Below are positions 1 through 10,133 of a DNA stretch of 64,000 nucleotides, in pieces. Location of the stretch: the NCBI GenBank assembly GCA_026936325.1, contig JAPTHN010000006.1, positions 30,707,296 to 30,771,295 on the forward strand, in the 5' to 3' direction. Under the pieces are notes generated by a model. It did not search any database. It had not been told where the DNA came from and saw only the letters and a program-made list of their open reading frames with translations. Source of the DNA: Platynereis dumerilii (lineage: Eukaryota; Annelida; Polychaeta; Phyllodocida; Nereididae). The position numbers and the translations under genes were made by a program. Position 1 is the stretch's first letter. Each line of letters starts with the position of its first letter.

Positions 1-838
1 GTTGGACATATGGTATTCCCAGCAATGAATGAGATCAAGAAGCAAGGCCTGCTTTCAGATTATGACATTGAGTTGCATTGGAGAGATACACAATGTGACC
101 AACGTGTTGGAGTTAACATGCTCATAGATATGTGGAAGGACAATAGGGATCTGGATGTGATAATAGGAGATGCGTGTAGTACCGTTTGCCAGCCAGCTTC
201 ATTAATAGCCAGTGCATGGAACGTACCCATGATATCATATGGTTGTTCATTACATTCTCTGTCTGAAGGGGTCATCTACCCAACATTTAGCCGAGTCGTG
301 GGGAACAGCTTGGGCAAAGTTGATGGTCTTCAGGAGCTAGTGAAAGCGTTTGGTTGGAAGAGAGTTGGAATACTCACAGACTCAGCGGAGCTGCACACAG
401 AACAGGCTAAGAAGTTACTATCAAATCTGAGAAGTGAAAATGTTGTGGGATTTTATTATCAAGTACCCGCTGTGCTCGAACTGGGGAGAATGAATTGGCA
501 TACATCTTTTCAGTTAAAGAGGACTGTCTTGTCTATCAAACGAGAGGCCAGGATATTAATATTATTTGCCTATGGCTACACAATTCAAGCAATTTCAATC
601 TTAATGAAGACTGAAAACATGGGTTATGGATACGTTTTCATAACCAGTGATGCTGATTTTCTCATTTCTGCTGGTCTAACTTTTTTTGAGAATTGGCTCA
701 CATCTGGAATTTCGCTGTCTGTATCCGACAAAGATAAGTATGACAGTCTCTTTACTGAGGGTGTAAAGGATCCGCTATTTGAAGCAATGACCAACTCTTC
801 AAAGAAATACCCAGAGGACAAGCATTCTACTATTGGAG
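1..838 (+). CDS. Receptor guanylyl cyclase ligand-binding exon, copy 1 (5' part outside window)
   Basis: The open frame enters from the window edge and encodes an ANF-receptor (type 1 periplasmic-binding-like) extracellular domain. Recognisable blocks are YDIELHWRDTQC, DVIIGDACSTVC, WNVPMISYGC, a conserved FSRVVGNS and WKRVGIL. It is a paralogue of the exons at 8232-9213 and 11059-12055. The signal peptide and roughly the first 40 residues lie before the window. The exon should end at G838 in ATTGGAG|GTGATT. This is the same phase-1 donor used by the other copies, and unspliced reading stops three codons later. No membrane, kinase or cyclase exons follow before copy 2, so it probably splices to the shared exon at 12468 or is a stranded duplicate. 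The frame has no internal stop over about 279 codons, which argues for constraint. Family is sure; use as an alternative first exon is inference. Confidence 0.8.
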
Positions 839-1097
839 GTGATTTTTGATTCTACAAGTAGTTTCACTTTTCGTTATTATGAAGCATCCAATATTGGTGT
901 GAACTTAACCAGTCTGTATACTGACTATAGTGTTTTTTTGGGCTGATATAGACTATATATGTAAGGTTTTTACCAAAGTCGAAAAGTTACATATTTTTAA
1001 GTTCTACTACAGAACAGGTTTTCATTCACTTGTGTCCAACTGTCCTCCTGTCTCTCTATAGTCCCTTGCCTAATAAGTCTCAAAAGAGCCTTCTTTT

Positions 1098-1706
1098 AGA
1101 AGTTGGTTGCACCCCATGTCCAACATTTTGACTTTGGTATCATTTGTAGCAAAAATTCTCTAGTTTAAGAATTTGCCTGTTGCCAAGAAGGCAAATTTCC
1201 TGCAACATGCTTAATTTTGCATGATATTAATTGATATGAGACAAGGTTTTGGTCTCATAAATTGACGTTTTCACTAGCGCATTACGACTCTATATGCTTA
1301 AACAGCCATTACTCAATCACATACAGTGCCAAGTCATAAAAGGATACACCAAAATAATGCCGACGAGTTGCTCTTTCTTATGGTGTCCATGTCATGTGTC
1401 TGGGATACTTGTGTTGGTTTTTATGACGGCAGACATGAACCATTATTTAATCTACAAAATAACACATCCTTTTATGCCTTGGCACTATATGTGATTGAGT
1501 AATGGCTATTTAAGCATAGAGAGTCGTAATGACGCTAGTGAAGGTGTCAATTTATGAAACTGAAACCTTGTCTCATATTATGCTGGATTAAGCATGTTGC
1601 TGGAAATTTTCCTTCTTGGCAACAGGCAAATTCTTAAAAACTAGAGAATTTTCGCAACAAAATTATACTAAGGTCAAAATGTTGGATACGGGGTGCAGCC
1701 ATATCT
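1098..1706. repeat. Foldback MITE with ~250-bp inverted arms
   Basis: Left arm about 1098-1350 and right arm about 1455-1706 are reverse complements with modest divergence. For example, GTTGGTTGCACCCC at the left mirrors GGGGTGCAGCCA at the right, and AGCCATTACTCAATCACATA mirrors its complement near 1484. There is no credible transposase; the 1294-1494 reading frame is a by-product of the hairpin. It is a non-autonomous inverted-repeat element. Confidence 0.75.
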
Positions 1707-1739
1707 GAAATCCAGGTCCTCAGGCAATGGACTACTATT

Positions 1740-1892
1740 ACACTCTAAAAAATCTCGGGACCAAATTTCAATGCAAAACCAACATGGATTTTTTAAAAAA
1801 TCCATGTTGGTTTTTTGCATTGAAATTTGGTTTTTCAAAAAACCATTTTGAATCTAAAAAACCAATTTTGTCTGAAATTGTTTAGAGTTTAC
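1740..1892. repeat. Small palindromic MITE
   Basis: ACACTCTAAAAAA at the left pairs with TTTAGAGTTT at the right. The core at about 1762-1832 is a near-perfect hairpin built on CAACATGGATTTTTT and its complement. The same ACACTCTAAAAAATC terminus recurs near 36844, so this is a family. Confidence 0.65.
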
Positions 1893-2210
1893 TATTAGTT
1901 ATTGAACCAGAAGACACCTCATTTCTGTTAAAAGCCCCAGTAACTTGTCTGCAGCTAGGTAGAGAAATGATAACACAAGCTTAATCAGTTCTGATGTATT
2001 TGAATGAAATTTCTACAAAGATTAGCACTGGTCTTACAGTCTGTGTAAACAATGCTTGCAGCTGGAGGAGGTGGTCCAACTTATACAAAGATCTATGATT
2101 TTTTGTAAAGTGGTTGGGTTACATGTTTTTGGAATAATTTCGCCATAAAGAAAGTAAATCGAAGTTAAACTGATTAGCCTTTATAGGATGTTTATTAAGT
2201 CATCTTCATC
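1893..2210. other. No gene seen
   Basis: AT-rich sequence between the small MITE and the LINE 3' end. No exon, splice pair or strong repeat seen. Confidence 0.5.
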
Positions 2211-2399
2211 AACAATAACAAACAATAACAATAACAATAATCTTTATTTAAAGTCATGACAAATATTTTAACAATAAAATTAGCATTGTGCTATTCCATG
2301 ACTAAAGATGTAAACAGATAAAAAACTATAAAAAACAGAAACAATATTTACAAAATATACAGTTAAAACCTTCTAAAAAAGCATACAATATTTAAAAAT

Positions 2400-5300
2400 T
2401 CATACCATCCTATGGATATTGCAAAAATTAAAATCCTTAACAGCTTTCTTAAATTTAGATACATCAGTGGATTCTCTCATTTCATTTGGTAAACAATTCC
2501 ATAACTTAGAGCCCAGATAGGAAAACGACTGATAACCATACTTAATAGTTTTAAATTTCTTTTGTTTTACGCTTTTGAATCCTCGACAGTCATAGTGATG
2601 ATCTTGAATATCAAATAATGAACATAAATAAACTGGAGCTAGACCATTCACACACTTGTATACCTCAACAGCAAGGTTATACATAAGTTGAATAGAAAGT
2701 GATAACTGTTTGCTTCTTACAAGGAGCTCTTCGTAGCTTGATATATAGTCACAGTAAACAAAACGTAATGCTCGACATTGCAACTTCTCTAATTTTCTTA
2801 AGTTACTTTTGCTACACATCATCCATACTACTGGGCAATAATTAAAGGTACTTTTAATGAAGGTCTTATACATGACTTCTTTTACTTTTGTATCTAGCTG
2901 ATTAGACATTCTCATGACAACATTTATCTGACGACTGGCTTTTGTACAAATTGATTTTATATGCTCATCAAAGCTTAATTTTGAATCAATATTTATGCCA
3001 AGTAATTTCACATTGTCAACACATTTCAAAACATTTCCTTTGATTGTAAAGTTTACTGGAGCATCATGCTTACTTCCAAAGACAATAGCTTGATATTTAT
3101 CAGGATTCGCTTTCATTCCATTATTCTCAAACCAGTCAGTTACAATATTTGCACAATTTTCAAGACTTGTAGTTAAGTCATCTGAGCTTTGAGCACAATA
3201 TGATATTGTTGTATCATCAGCATAGTTATAGACATTATATTTATTTGTAAAGTAAAAAATATCATTGAGGAAAATATTAAAGAGTGTCGGCCCAAGTATG
3301 GAGCCCTGTGGGACGCCCTTTACCATTTCACACCACTCACTTCGGACATTTTGAATTTTAGTCCTGAAGTTTCGATTTGACAGATAACTCTTAATCAACA
3401 TAACATCATCATTGTGAAAACCATAGGCACTCAGTTTGGCCAATAATAACCCATGTGGCACAACATCAAAGGCTTTACTCAAGTCAGTTAATATAGCAGC
3501 AGCATATTTACTATCATCAAGTGCTGACTTCCAGTCTTCAACAGCCTTGATTAACATAGCCTGTGTATTATGATTGTTTCGAAAAGCTGATAAATTTCCA
3601 GCAACATTCTTGTAAAAGTGATTACCAATTTGCATATTTATCACCTTTTCGAAAATTTTTGACATGCATGGCAGTATGCTAACAGGTCGGTAATTCTTTT
3701 TATTTAATGCGTCATCTTTTTTAAATACAGGGGAAAGTTCTGCATATTTACACCCAACTGGGAACTTGTGGGTGGATAATGAGTGATTTATAAGTGATGT
3801 CATAGATGGTGCAATGTCATTGCTTATCAGCTTCAGAATTTTACTGGGTAAATTATCGTATCCTGTAGACTTTTTTGGATTTACTTGATTCAGTAACTTC
3901 TGCACTTGTGATTCACTTACAGGTGAAAGAGTGAATCTCCATTCTGGAGTCTGCTTTGACATAATTTTCAAAACACTTGGGTGATTTGCATAACATCCAA
4001 TGACATCACTTAAGTCCATTTCAGTCATATTCTCATCTAAATCAATATCACAAATAGCTTTTTCAAAGAAATTATTAAATATGTCAACAAGCCTTTTGTT
4101 GTCAGTTACAACAGTATCATCTTCACATAGCATAATATCATTGTTCAGTACACATTTATCAGTGATAAAAGGACGGACAGTATCCCAAAAGCTTCTATTC
4201 TGGGTTCCTTCTTTACACCTCTCTTTAAAATAGTTTCCAAGTGATATTCTGTTCAAATTTACAAAGGCATTTCTAGCTTTTCTATAATTTTCCCATGACT
4301 CAGGATCTCTATATTTCCTGAATTTATTTTGCATCACACGCTTTTTATACATGGCTTTTCTCAAGAGACCATTCATGTGTGGGGCATTTGGTCTCTTTAG
4401 ATGCTTTTTCTTAAGGGGAGCATGCTCATCAATTACATTCATAATGAGCTTATTATAACACCAATATTTATCATCAGCATCATCAAAAATATCTAGTAAT
4501 TGATATGGGATATATGAGATATCATGTTTGAATGTTTTTTCGTCAAAGTGTTTATAGCTTCTATAAGTGACCACTTTTGGTCTAAACCTTACATTCTGTA
4601 ATTTTGTACAGGCAACAATGAAGTTATGACAATCACTTAATCCACAGTTAAAGTTATGAGTCGTACTAAATCTCTTTGGTTTTGAAACAATGAATAGATC
4701 AAGTAATGTGGCCTTCGAACTTTTAAAACAAGTTGGACCTGTAATTATATTTCTCAGACTGTACATCTGTAACATATTATCTAAAGTTGAGAATTTTGAA
4801 CTCTTTGATAGCATATCTACATTGAAATCACCAGTTAGAATAATATTTGAAGATTCAGTCATTATCTTATCCAAGAGTGAACTCAAATGATCACAGAAGG
4901 TCTTTACATTGGAACTTGGAAGAACGTAATTTGAAAGTAGAAACCACTTTTCTTTTCTTACAGAAAATTCAAGACGTAGACTTTGACTTTCATGATCTAC
5001 ATACTCATATTCACATCTCCGTCGACACTGGATATCACTTCTAATATAAACCATAACACCGCCACTGGTAGCAGAGCGGTCTTGACGAAATACAGAGAAA
5101 CCATCAACATGGAATTGAGCTTTCGGAAAACTAGCATCCAGTTTACTTTCACATACAGTTAGAATATCTAAAAGATTTTCTACTAGTACATCCCGTAGAC
5201 ACTGAAACTTGTTTCGAATGCTATTAATATTTAAAGTTCCGAAAATCAAATTTTTAGGATGCTCATTTCTTAGTTTTTTCAAATCAGACCATGGTTCATG

Positions 5301-5621
5301 ATTTTCATGCACATTCAAGACAACATTTGAAACGTTTGAAACATCAAGAGGACATTCAAGCACAGAAAGTTCATGATCTGAGTCTTCATAAGAGTCATTA
5401 ATTGTATGATTGTTTACAGACGAATTTTCAATGAAGGATGACTCGTGAGAATTTCCATCTGATTCATAGTTCAATTCAATATTATAGGCACACTGTTCAT
5501 TAGACGTGCAGAGTTCATAAGAGTCAATACCATAAAATTCATCATTTAAAACGCAATTTAAAACACTGTTTACATGTACAACACTTGAATCTCTTGTGGC
5601 GACAGCGGCATTGCCAGTCTC
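2400..5621 (-). CDS. LINE ORF2: APE endonuclease and reverse transcriptase
   Basis: Encodes the enzyme that nicks the target and reverse-transcribes the element's RNA. The N-terminal endonuclease shows LNINSIRNKF, the catalytic Glu in TVCESKLD, the TGDFNVD block and LSDCHNFIV. The reverse transcriptase shows YRPVSILP, LTDLSKAFDVVPH, GVPQGSILGPTLFNIFLND and the catalytic NYADDTTISY. A C-terminal region of about 250 residues with a cysteine- and tryptophan-bearing block (NYCPVVWMMCS) is typical of CR1-like ORF2. No internal stop occurs over more than 1000 codons. The frame stays open upstream of 5474 to a TAG at 5622-5624 that ends ORF1, and no ATG lies near its start, so translation probably depends on stop readthrough or reinitiation. 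Confidence 0.92.
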   Translation of the reverse strand, partial: ETGNAAVATRDSSVVHVNSVLNCVLNDEFYGIDSYELCTSNEQCAYNIELNYESDGNSHESSFIENSSVNNHTINDSYEDSDHELSVLECPLDVSNVSNVVLNVHENHEPWSDLKKLRNEHPKNLIFGTLNINSIRNKFQCLRDVLVENLLDILTVCESKLDASFPKAQFHVDGFSVFRQDRSATSGGVMVYIRSDIQCRRRCEYEYVDHESQSLRLEFSVRKEKWFLLSNYVLPSSNVKTFCDHLSSLLDKIMTESSNIILTGDFNVDMLSKSSKFSTLDNMLQMYSLRNIITGPTCFKSSKATLLDLFIVSKPKRFSTTHNFNCGLSDCHNFIVACTKLQNVRFRPKVVTYRSYKHFDEKTFKHDISYIPYQLLDIFDDADDKYWCYNKLIMNVIDEHAPLKKKHLKRPNAPHMNGLLRKAMYKKRVMQNKFRKYRDPESWENYRKARNAFVNLNRISLGNYFKERCKEGTQNRSFWDTVRPFITDKCVLNNDIMLCEDDTVVTDNKRLVDIFNNFFEKAICDIDLDENMTEMDLSDVIGCYANHPSVLKIMSKQTPEWRFTLSPVSESQVQKLLNQVNPKKSTGYDNLPSKILKLISNDIAPSMTSLINHSLSTHKFPVGCKYAELSPVFKKDDALNKKNYRPVSILPCMSKIFEKVINMQIGNHFYKNVAGNLSAFRNNHNTQAMLIKAVEDWKSALDDSKYAAAILTDLSKAFDVVPHGLLLAKLSAYGFHNDDVMLIKSYLSNRNFRTKIQNVRSEWCEMVKGVPQGSILGPTLFNIFLNDIFYFTNKYNVYNYADDTTISYCAQSSDDLTTSLENCANIVTDWFENNGMKANPDKYQAIVFGSKHDAPVNFTIKGNVLKCVDNVKLLGINIDSKLSFDEHIKSICTKASRQINVVMRMSNQLDTKVKEVMYKTFIKSTFNYCPVVWMMCSKSNLRKLEKLQCRALRFVYCDYISSYEELLVRSKQLSLSIQLMYNLAVEVYKCVNGLAPVYLCSLFDIQDHHYDCRGFKSVKQKKFKTIKYGYQSFSYLGSKLWNCLPNEMRESTDVSKFKKAVKDFNFCNIHRMV

Positions 5622-7445
5622 CTAATATACATTATTACCTTTGTACCAGCATTTTTTCTCCTTATGCCTGTACCCATTACAATTTCTGCACTGCACAGGC
5701 CTATCATGTCCACATATTTCACTGCTGTGGCCCTTCTCACCGCAGAATCCGCATCCAGGATCGCCTGGTCGCTTAAAGGAGGAGGAGGGACGAGTCAGGG
5801 ACAGTTGATTAAATGAGGTTGAAGGACGATTCCAGGACCGTTGAGGCTGAAGAAAGGAGGTTGAAGGACGATTCCAGGAACGTTGAGATTTCATCTGACG
5901 ATGGGCTTGGGGTGGTATCTTGGAACGTAATGACTCAAGCAACTGCCCGAGTTTGTTCTGGCCCTTTCCATGCCGACCCCGGGCCCAAAATTCGTGATTT
6001 GTGTCTTCAATTAATACATTTCCCTCAGAAGCCATCAGAGTATTCCGAAATTCTGGACACTGCTTTGACTTCGCAGTTAGGATCTCCATCATAACAGGAT
6101 GTCGTATATCCCACCATCTTTGGTCTGTAGTAATGTCATCACCGAGCTTCTTTGCATCAAAAGCTTTACTGCATTGGGCAATCTCCTCAGCTACATCCCA
6201 CTCTTCATATTCAAGGGCTTTACGATATTGATACGCTGCTTCCGAGCTTGCAAATTGTTGATTGTAGATTTCGAGGTTACACGGGAAAAAGTTGGACAAT
6301 GGGTGTTCATGGCCTTGGAAGAGGATTTTTCGTTTTCTTGCAGGGGGCTTCGGTGCTGCAGGAGCAACTAGCGGGGGAAATTGCTCATCATACCAACTTT
6401 CATCATCTTCTTTTTCACTGACCTCAACTGACTGTCTTTTCTTCTGAGTCGATGCCTTGGCTGGACCATTAATTCCATGGCTGTTCACCTCACATGGCTT
6501 CAAGGTGCTTGTGACAAGGTCTTGCAGGTTCAGGTTGGCAATAAGACGACAGACTCCCTCATGAGATAAGTGATATCCATCACTATGCAGGAGGCTTTTG
6601 TCAGTTGCGTGGTTTCTGTAAGTGAAATTGTCATCATTGTTAATAAAAGTCACACTTTCTGCGTTGCAGAGAACCACTAGCATTTGATTTACAGTTGAGA
6701 TTTTTTGCAATGTAACTTCATTGTCAGTTCTTGGAGTAATGCTTGAAATAATCACTTTCTTGGCTCTTTTCTTGGCCTCACTTATCACTGTCTTGAAGTG
6801 ATCATTAATAACAGCAGTTTCCATTTCACTGTTGCAATTATTCGTGCCATTAACTATGTAAATACATTCCAAGTCATCATAATTTTGCAAGTTCCTTGAT
6901 ATATCTTCAAGCTTGGGAACACTTGACTTTATCTTGAGAGACTTGCTGTTTGATTACGTATTTCTGATCAAAGAATCTCCAATTAACAAAGAGACTTTAC
7001 AGTCAGCCAATACATCATGTTGTGCAGGGACCTCAACATTAGGTCTAGTTTGCTGTAAACGATTTACCAAATCCAAGGTTTCTTGCTGCTTAATTACTAG
7101 TCCATCAAGGCAAGTGTTATTTTTCCTCACAATTTCTAGCAGCATGTTTACAGTCTCTTTCAAAGTACTCATTTCGTTTTTCAAAGTACTCACTTCGCTT
7201 GCAATATTCCTGCATGAGGGACAGCTCCATACTCCAGCAGTCTCGTCCTGTGGAAGGGATACACATTCTGGATGATACCAGTGGGTGCATAGGCAGCATC
7301 TCACCCAAGTAATTTTAGTCTTTGGCTTTGTAGTAGGTTCCCCTCCTTCAAACTTACATGAAATGGTACAGTTCCTTTGGCTGTGCTTTGAGTCTGACTG
7401 GTCATTGTTTTTGTCACTGCCAGTGGCATTGTCGGTGTCACCCAT
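5622..7445 (-). CDS. LINE ORF1: PHD finger, SGNH esterase, NADAR domain, zinc knuckles
   Basis: Starts at ATG 7445. Domains in order: a PHD-like zinc finger (CTISC...CCLCTHWYHPEC...CPSC); a coiled coil (about 7080-7200); an SGNH/GDSL esterase opening with LIGDSLIRN and closing with SDGYHLSHEG (about 6515-7010); a NADAR/YbiA-like domain at about 5915-6326 (FQGHEHPLSNFFP, FASSEAAYQYRKA, a conserved Trp, and GKGQNKLGQLLESLR); two RSWNRPSTSF repeats; and CCHC-type knuckles near the C-terminus. PHD and esterase modules are known in CR1-type ORF1 proteins. NADAR domains act on ADP-ribosyl or related nucleotide metabolites elsewhere. One in-frame TAA at 6954-6956 splits the esterase just after its GDSL block, so this copy makes either a short protein or a readthrough product. 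Domain calls are firm; function in the element is inference. Confidence 0.85.
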
Positions 7446-7599
7446 TGTCTGTCAAGACAAAGGACCTCCCAACACAATGGAATGTCAATGGAATTTCACA
7501 GCTTGGATCTGCCTTTCAAATGCAATGATTTTCCCTCCAAAGAAAAAATCAATATTCCTATGGGTTTTTTAGCTGGGACATATAAAATGCCTAATAAAT

Positions 7600-7996
7600 C
7601 CTTCAAATTGAGTGATTTGTAATCCAGCTTCGCATAGGTCAAAAGTTCATCACAAGTAACCTTTGTAAGAGTATTTTTGAAATATTAAAAAAGCTTTAAA
7701 CATCAAAAATATCCATAAAAGTCAGAGCTGAAGTGAATCGTGTTTGTGCTGTGTAGCCACCAAATCATAAGAATGTCATGTTGGAGATTATAGTTGCAGA
7801 GGTGTCTCTTTAAATTACATTATGTTTTAACATTGCCCTAAGGAAACTAAGATCAATCACGGTTGACAAGAAATGTTTGTATTTTCCTGTTTGGTCGTGG
7901 AGATGACGTTTCATATGTGATGTTTAAGTAACAGAGCTAAAAGCACAAACAGAGAGCATATTTACAAAATGGTAATGTATGCCTGATCTTCCTTAC
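7600..7996. other. LINE 5' flank, no gene seen
   Basis: May include the LINE 5' UTR. AT-rich; no coding signal noticed. Confidence 0.4.
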
Positions 7997-8078
7997 CATA
8001 GAACATTTCCACCTGTGCTGCAAAGAAACCAGCAAGATCAATAACATCTTTTTGATGTTTCTTTGCTTCAACCAGTTC
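7997..8078 (-). CDS. Candidate 82-bp internal exon of an unknown gene
   Basis: On the - strand a pyrimidine-rich acceptor (TTCCATCCTGCAG) is followed by 82 bases that read, without a stop, a helical peptide containing ELVEAKKHQKDVIDL and FFAAQVEMFYG. It ends at a good donor, TATG|GTAAGG. Amphipathic spacing and content resemble coiled-coil or BAR-type helices, but I do not recognise the family. It lies just upstream of ligand-binding exon 2 on the opposite strand. No partner exons were found nearby, so it may be an isolated exon of a gene running through the locus, a fragment captured by a transposon, or chance. Confidence 0.35.
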
Positions 8079-8231
8079 CTGCAGGATGGAATAAAATGTA
8101 CAAATAATTCCAACAGGAAGTTATTGGCTGATGTCTTCTGAAGCGCAAAGCTGGTAAATGTCATAATCACTTTAGGCTGAAACAAAGCCCTTTACTGAGT
8201 GTTAGTCTTATCACCATTTACTAAACCAAGC

Positions 8232-9213
8232 ATGAAGGCAATTCTAACAAGTTTGTTGACTATCACTGCAGTGTTCTGCCTGAATGAACAAAATCATAGC
8301 ATCGAGTCAGACGAAATTAAACCGAAAATCAAAATGGCATATCTCATTCCATGGACTGGACTTTACACCCCTGGAAAGAGCATGGGACCAGTAATTTTGC
8401 AAGCTTTAGACAACATAAAAAATGAAGGCCTGCTTTCAGATTATGACATTGAGTTACATTGGAGAGATACGCAATGTGACCAACGTGTTGGAGTTAACAT
8501 GCTCATAGATATGTGGAAGGACAATAAGGATCTGGATGTGATAATAGGAGATGCGTGTAGTGCTGTATGTGACCCTACTTCAACACTCGCCTTAGTTTGG
8601 AATGTACCAATGATATCATATGGTTGCATGTTACAATCGCTCTCAGACAAAAGAAAATTTCCCGGATTCAGTCGGGTCGTGGGGAACAGCATTAATAAGG
8701 TTTCTGGAATACAGGATTATGTCAGGGCGATTGGCTGGAGGAGAGTTGGTATAATTGCAGATATGACACCAGTTTACAAAGAACAGTCGAAGAACTTGCT
8801 CAAGAACTTTCGGAATATGAATATAAAAGTGTTTTACTACATGGCTTCTTCCGCAAAAAACAATTATGATTATATGCAGCTGAAAAGTATCTTACTCTCA
8901 TTAAAAAATGAAGTAAGGGTAATTTTGTTATTTTGCTATGGCTTTACAATGCAAATGATTCTACAGCTGATACAAACTGAAAATATGGAACATGGATTTG
9001 CCTTTATAGCCAGTGATGACACCCTCTTGGTCTCTCTTGGGATCACTAACTTCGAAAACTGGTTGGCAATAGGAAATCAAGCTATGAAATTGGACAGAAG
9101 GATGTCAGACAACTACACCAAGAACCTTCTTGAGGGTTTCAACAATCCCATGTTTGAAAACATGCCAAGATCTTCTTACATTTCTGTGGAAAATGGAGAT
9201 CTTGCCTTTGGAG
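8232..9213 (+). CDS. Receptor guanylyl cyclase ligand-binding exon, copy 2 (alternative first exon)
   Basis: Start taken at ATG 8232 because it opens a clear signal peptide (MKAILTSLLTITAVFCLNEQ). An upstream in-frame ATG at 8199 would only add a polar leader. The rest is an ANF-receptor domain: AYLIPWTG, YDIELHWRDTQC, DVIIGDACSAVC, WNVPMISYGC, FSRVVGNS, WRRVGII. All 327 codons are open. The exon should end at G9213 in TTTGGAG|GTGATT, phase 1. Joined to 12468 this gives a 1034-residue receptor in frame. Without splicing, translation stops about nine codons later, which would yield a secreted ligand-binding domain. No transmembrane or kinase exons of its own are present before copy 3. Whether it is used as an alternative first exon needs transcripts. 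Confidence 0.85.
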
Positions 9214-9242
9214 GTGATTTGTTCAACTTAATTTATTTTTAA

Positions 9243-9730
9243 TGACAACAAGGATAGCAAGATAACAAAGGTTATCCTGCACCAAATTTTCAGGGAAGGA
9301 TATCAGGTTAGCAAATCAGAAAGATGGCCCATGATATCATTCCCTGTCTTGGTCCAACCAAGCGTTGAGTTGTGATATCCTTCCCTGTTTGACATTATTA
9401 TCGTGTTCATAGCTGTGTTTTTCTGAAAACTTTGTTTTGCAGTTAAACCATGACATCAGAGGGTATCGGTGAATGTGATTGGTCTAATCTTCGACCTGTG
9501 ACACTCAGCTAAGAGTTTGACATCACATTTTTTGACAAAGGAATCCAAAACTGCCAGGCAATGTTATTTTTTGTGTGTGACTACAACAAACAACTTCTGT
9601 CTAAGCCGAGTGTCGCACCTTGCCAAAAGAGTCTGAATGTTTTGCAAACAAAGTGTGTTATTGTTTTTCACAAGACACTAGTTATCACAATTTCAAGTAA
9701 CTTCTAGAAATTTGTTGACAGTCATGGTAA
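9243..9730. other. No gene seen
   Basis: Intergenic or intronic AT-rich DNA after ligand-binding exon 2. No exon or repeat recognised. Confidence 0.4.
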
Positions 9731-10133
9731 GGGACCATTCAGAATTTATGGCTGGGGGAGGTGGGAGTTTTGCCCAAGGAAGCAACAACTTTTCAGACAA
9801 GGGGGGTGCTTAATTTTGACAACATGTCCAAGAGAGGTAAGAAGTTTTGAAAACAAAAAGGTCCAAAACACTCATACACTCAGTTTATTGGTGTTTTTTA
9901 TGCGCAAAAGTTCACAAATCTGTACACGTGACTGTCCAAGGGCACAGGTATAACAGTATATATGTGTGTATTGCTTTGTACGTTGAGGGGATGGATAGTA
10001 AAGATACCTATGAAACCTAAGAGTGGGGTACTACAAATCTGCATAAAATTCAAGGGGGGTATCAAATTTTGATGGGAAGTTCTGGCAAAACGCCCTACCC
10101 CCCCCCCCCCAGTCATTTATTCTGAATGGTCCC
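9731..10133. repeat. GGGACC MITE, copy 1
   Basis: Terminal inverted repeats GGGACCATTCAGAATTTATG and its complement bound a 400-bp element with G-tracts at one side and C-tracts at the other. It is flanked by TAA on both sides (GGTAA|GGGACC and GGTCCC|TAAC), consistent with a PIF/Harbinger-like 3-bp duplication. Related copies lie at 37748, 42125 and 53916. Confidence 0.8.

Larger units (their letters stand above)
2211..7600 (-). mobile_element. Near full-length CR1/L2-like LINE
   Basis: Non-LTR retrotransposon inserted antisense to the receptor gene between ligand-binding exons 1 and 2. Reading on the - strand it holds ORF1 from ATG at 7445, then ORF2, a short 3' region with AATAAA, and a terminal (TTATTG)n tail at about 2211-2255. 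The tail fixes the 3' end; the 5' boundary (about 7500-7800) cannot be placed by eye. All coding DNA from 7445 to 2400 is in one frame, interrupted by only two stop codons, so the copy is young. An APE endonuclease with a YADD reverse transcriptase and a PHD-esterase ORF1 point to the CR1/L2 group; exact clade is uncertain. Confidence 0.9.
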
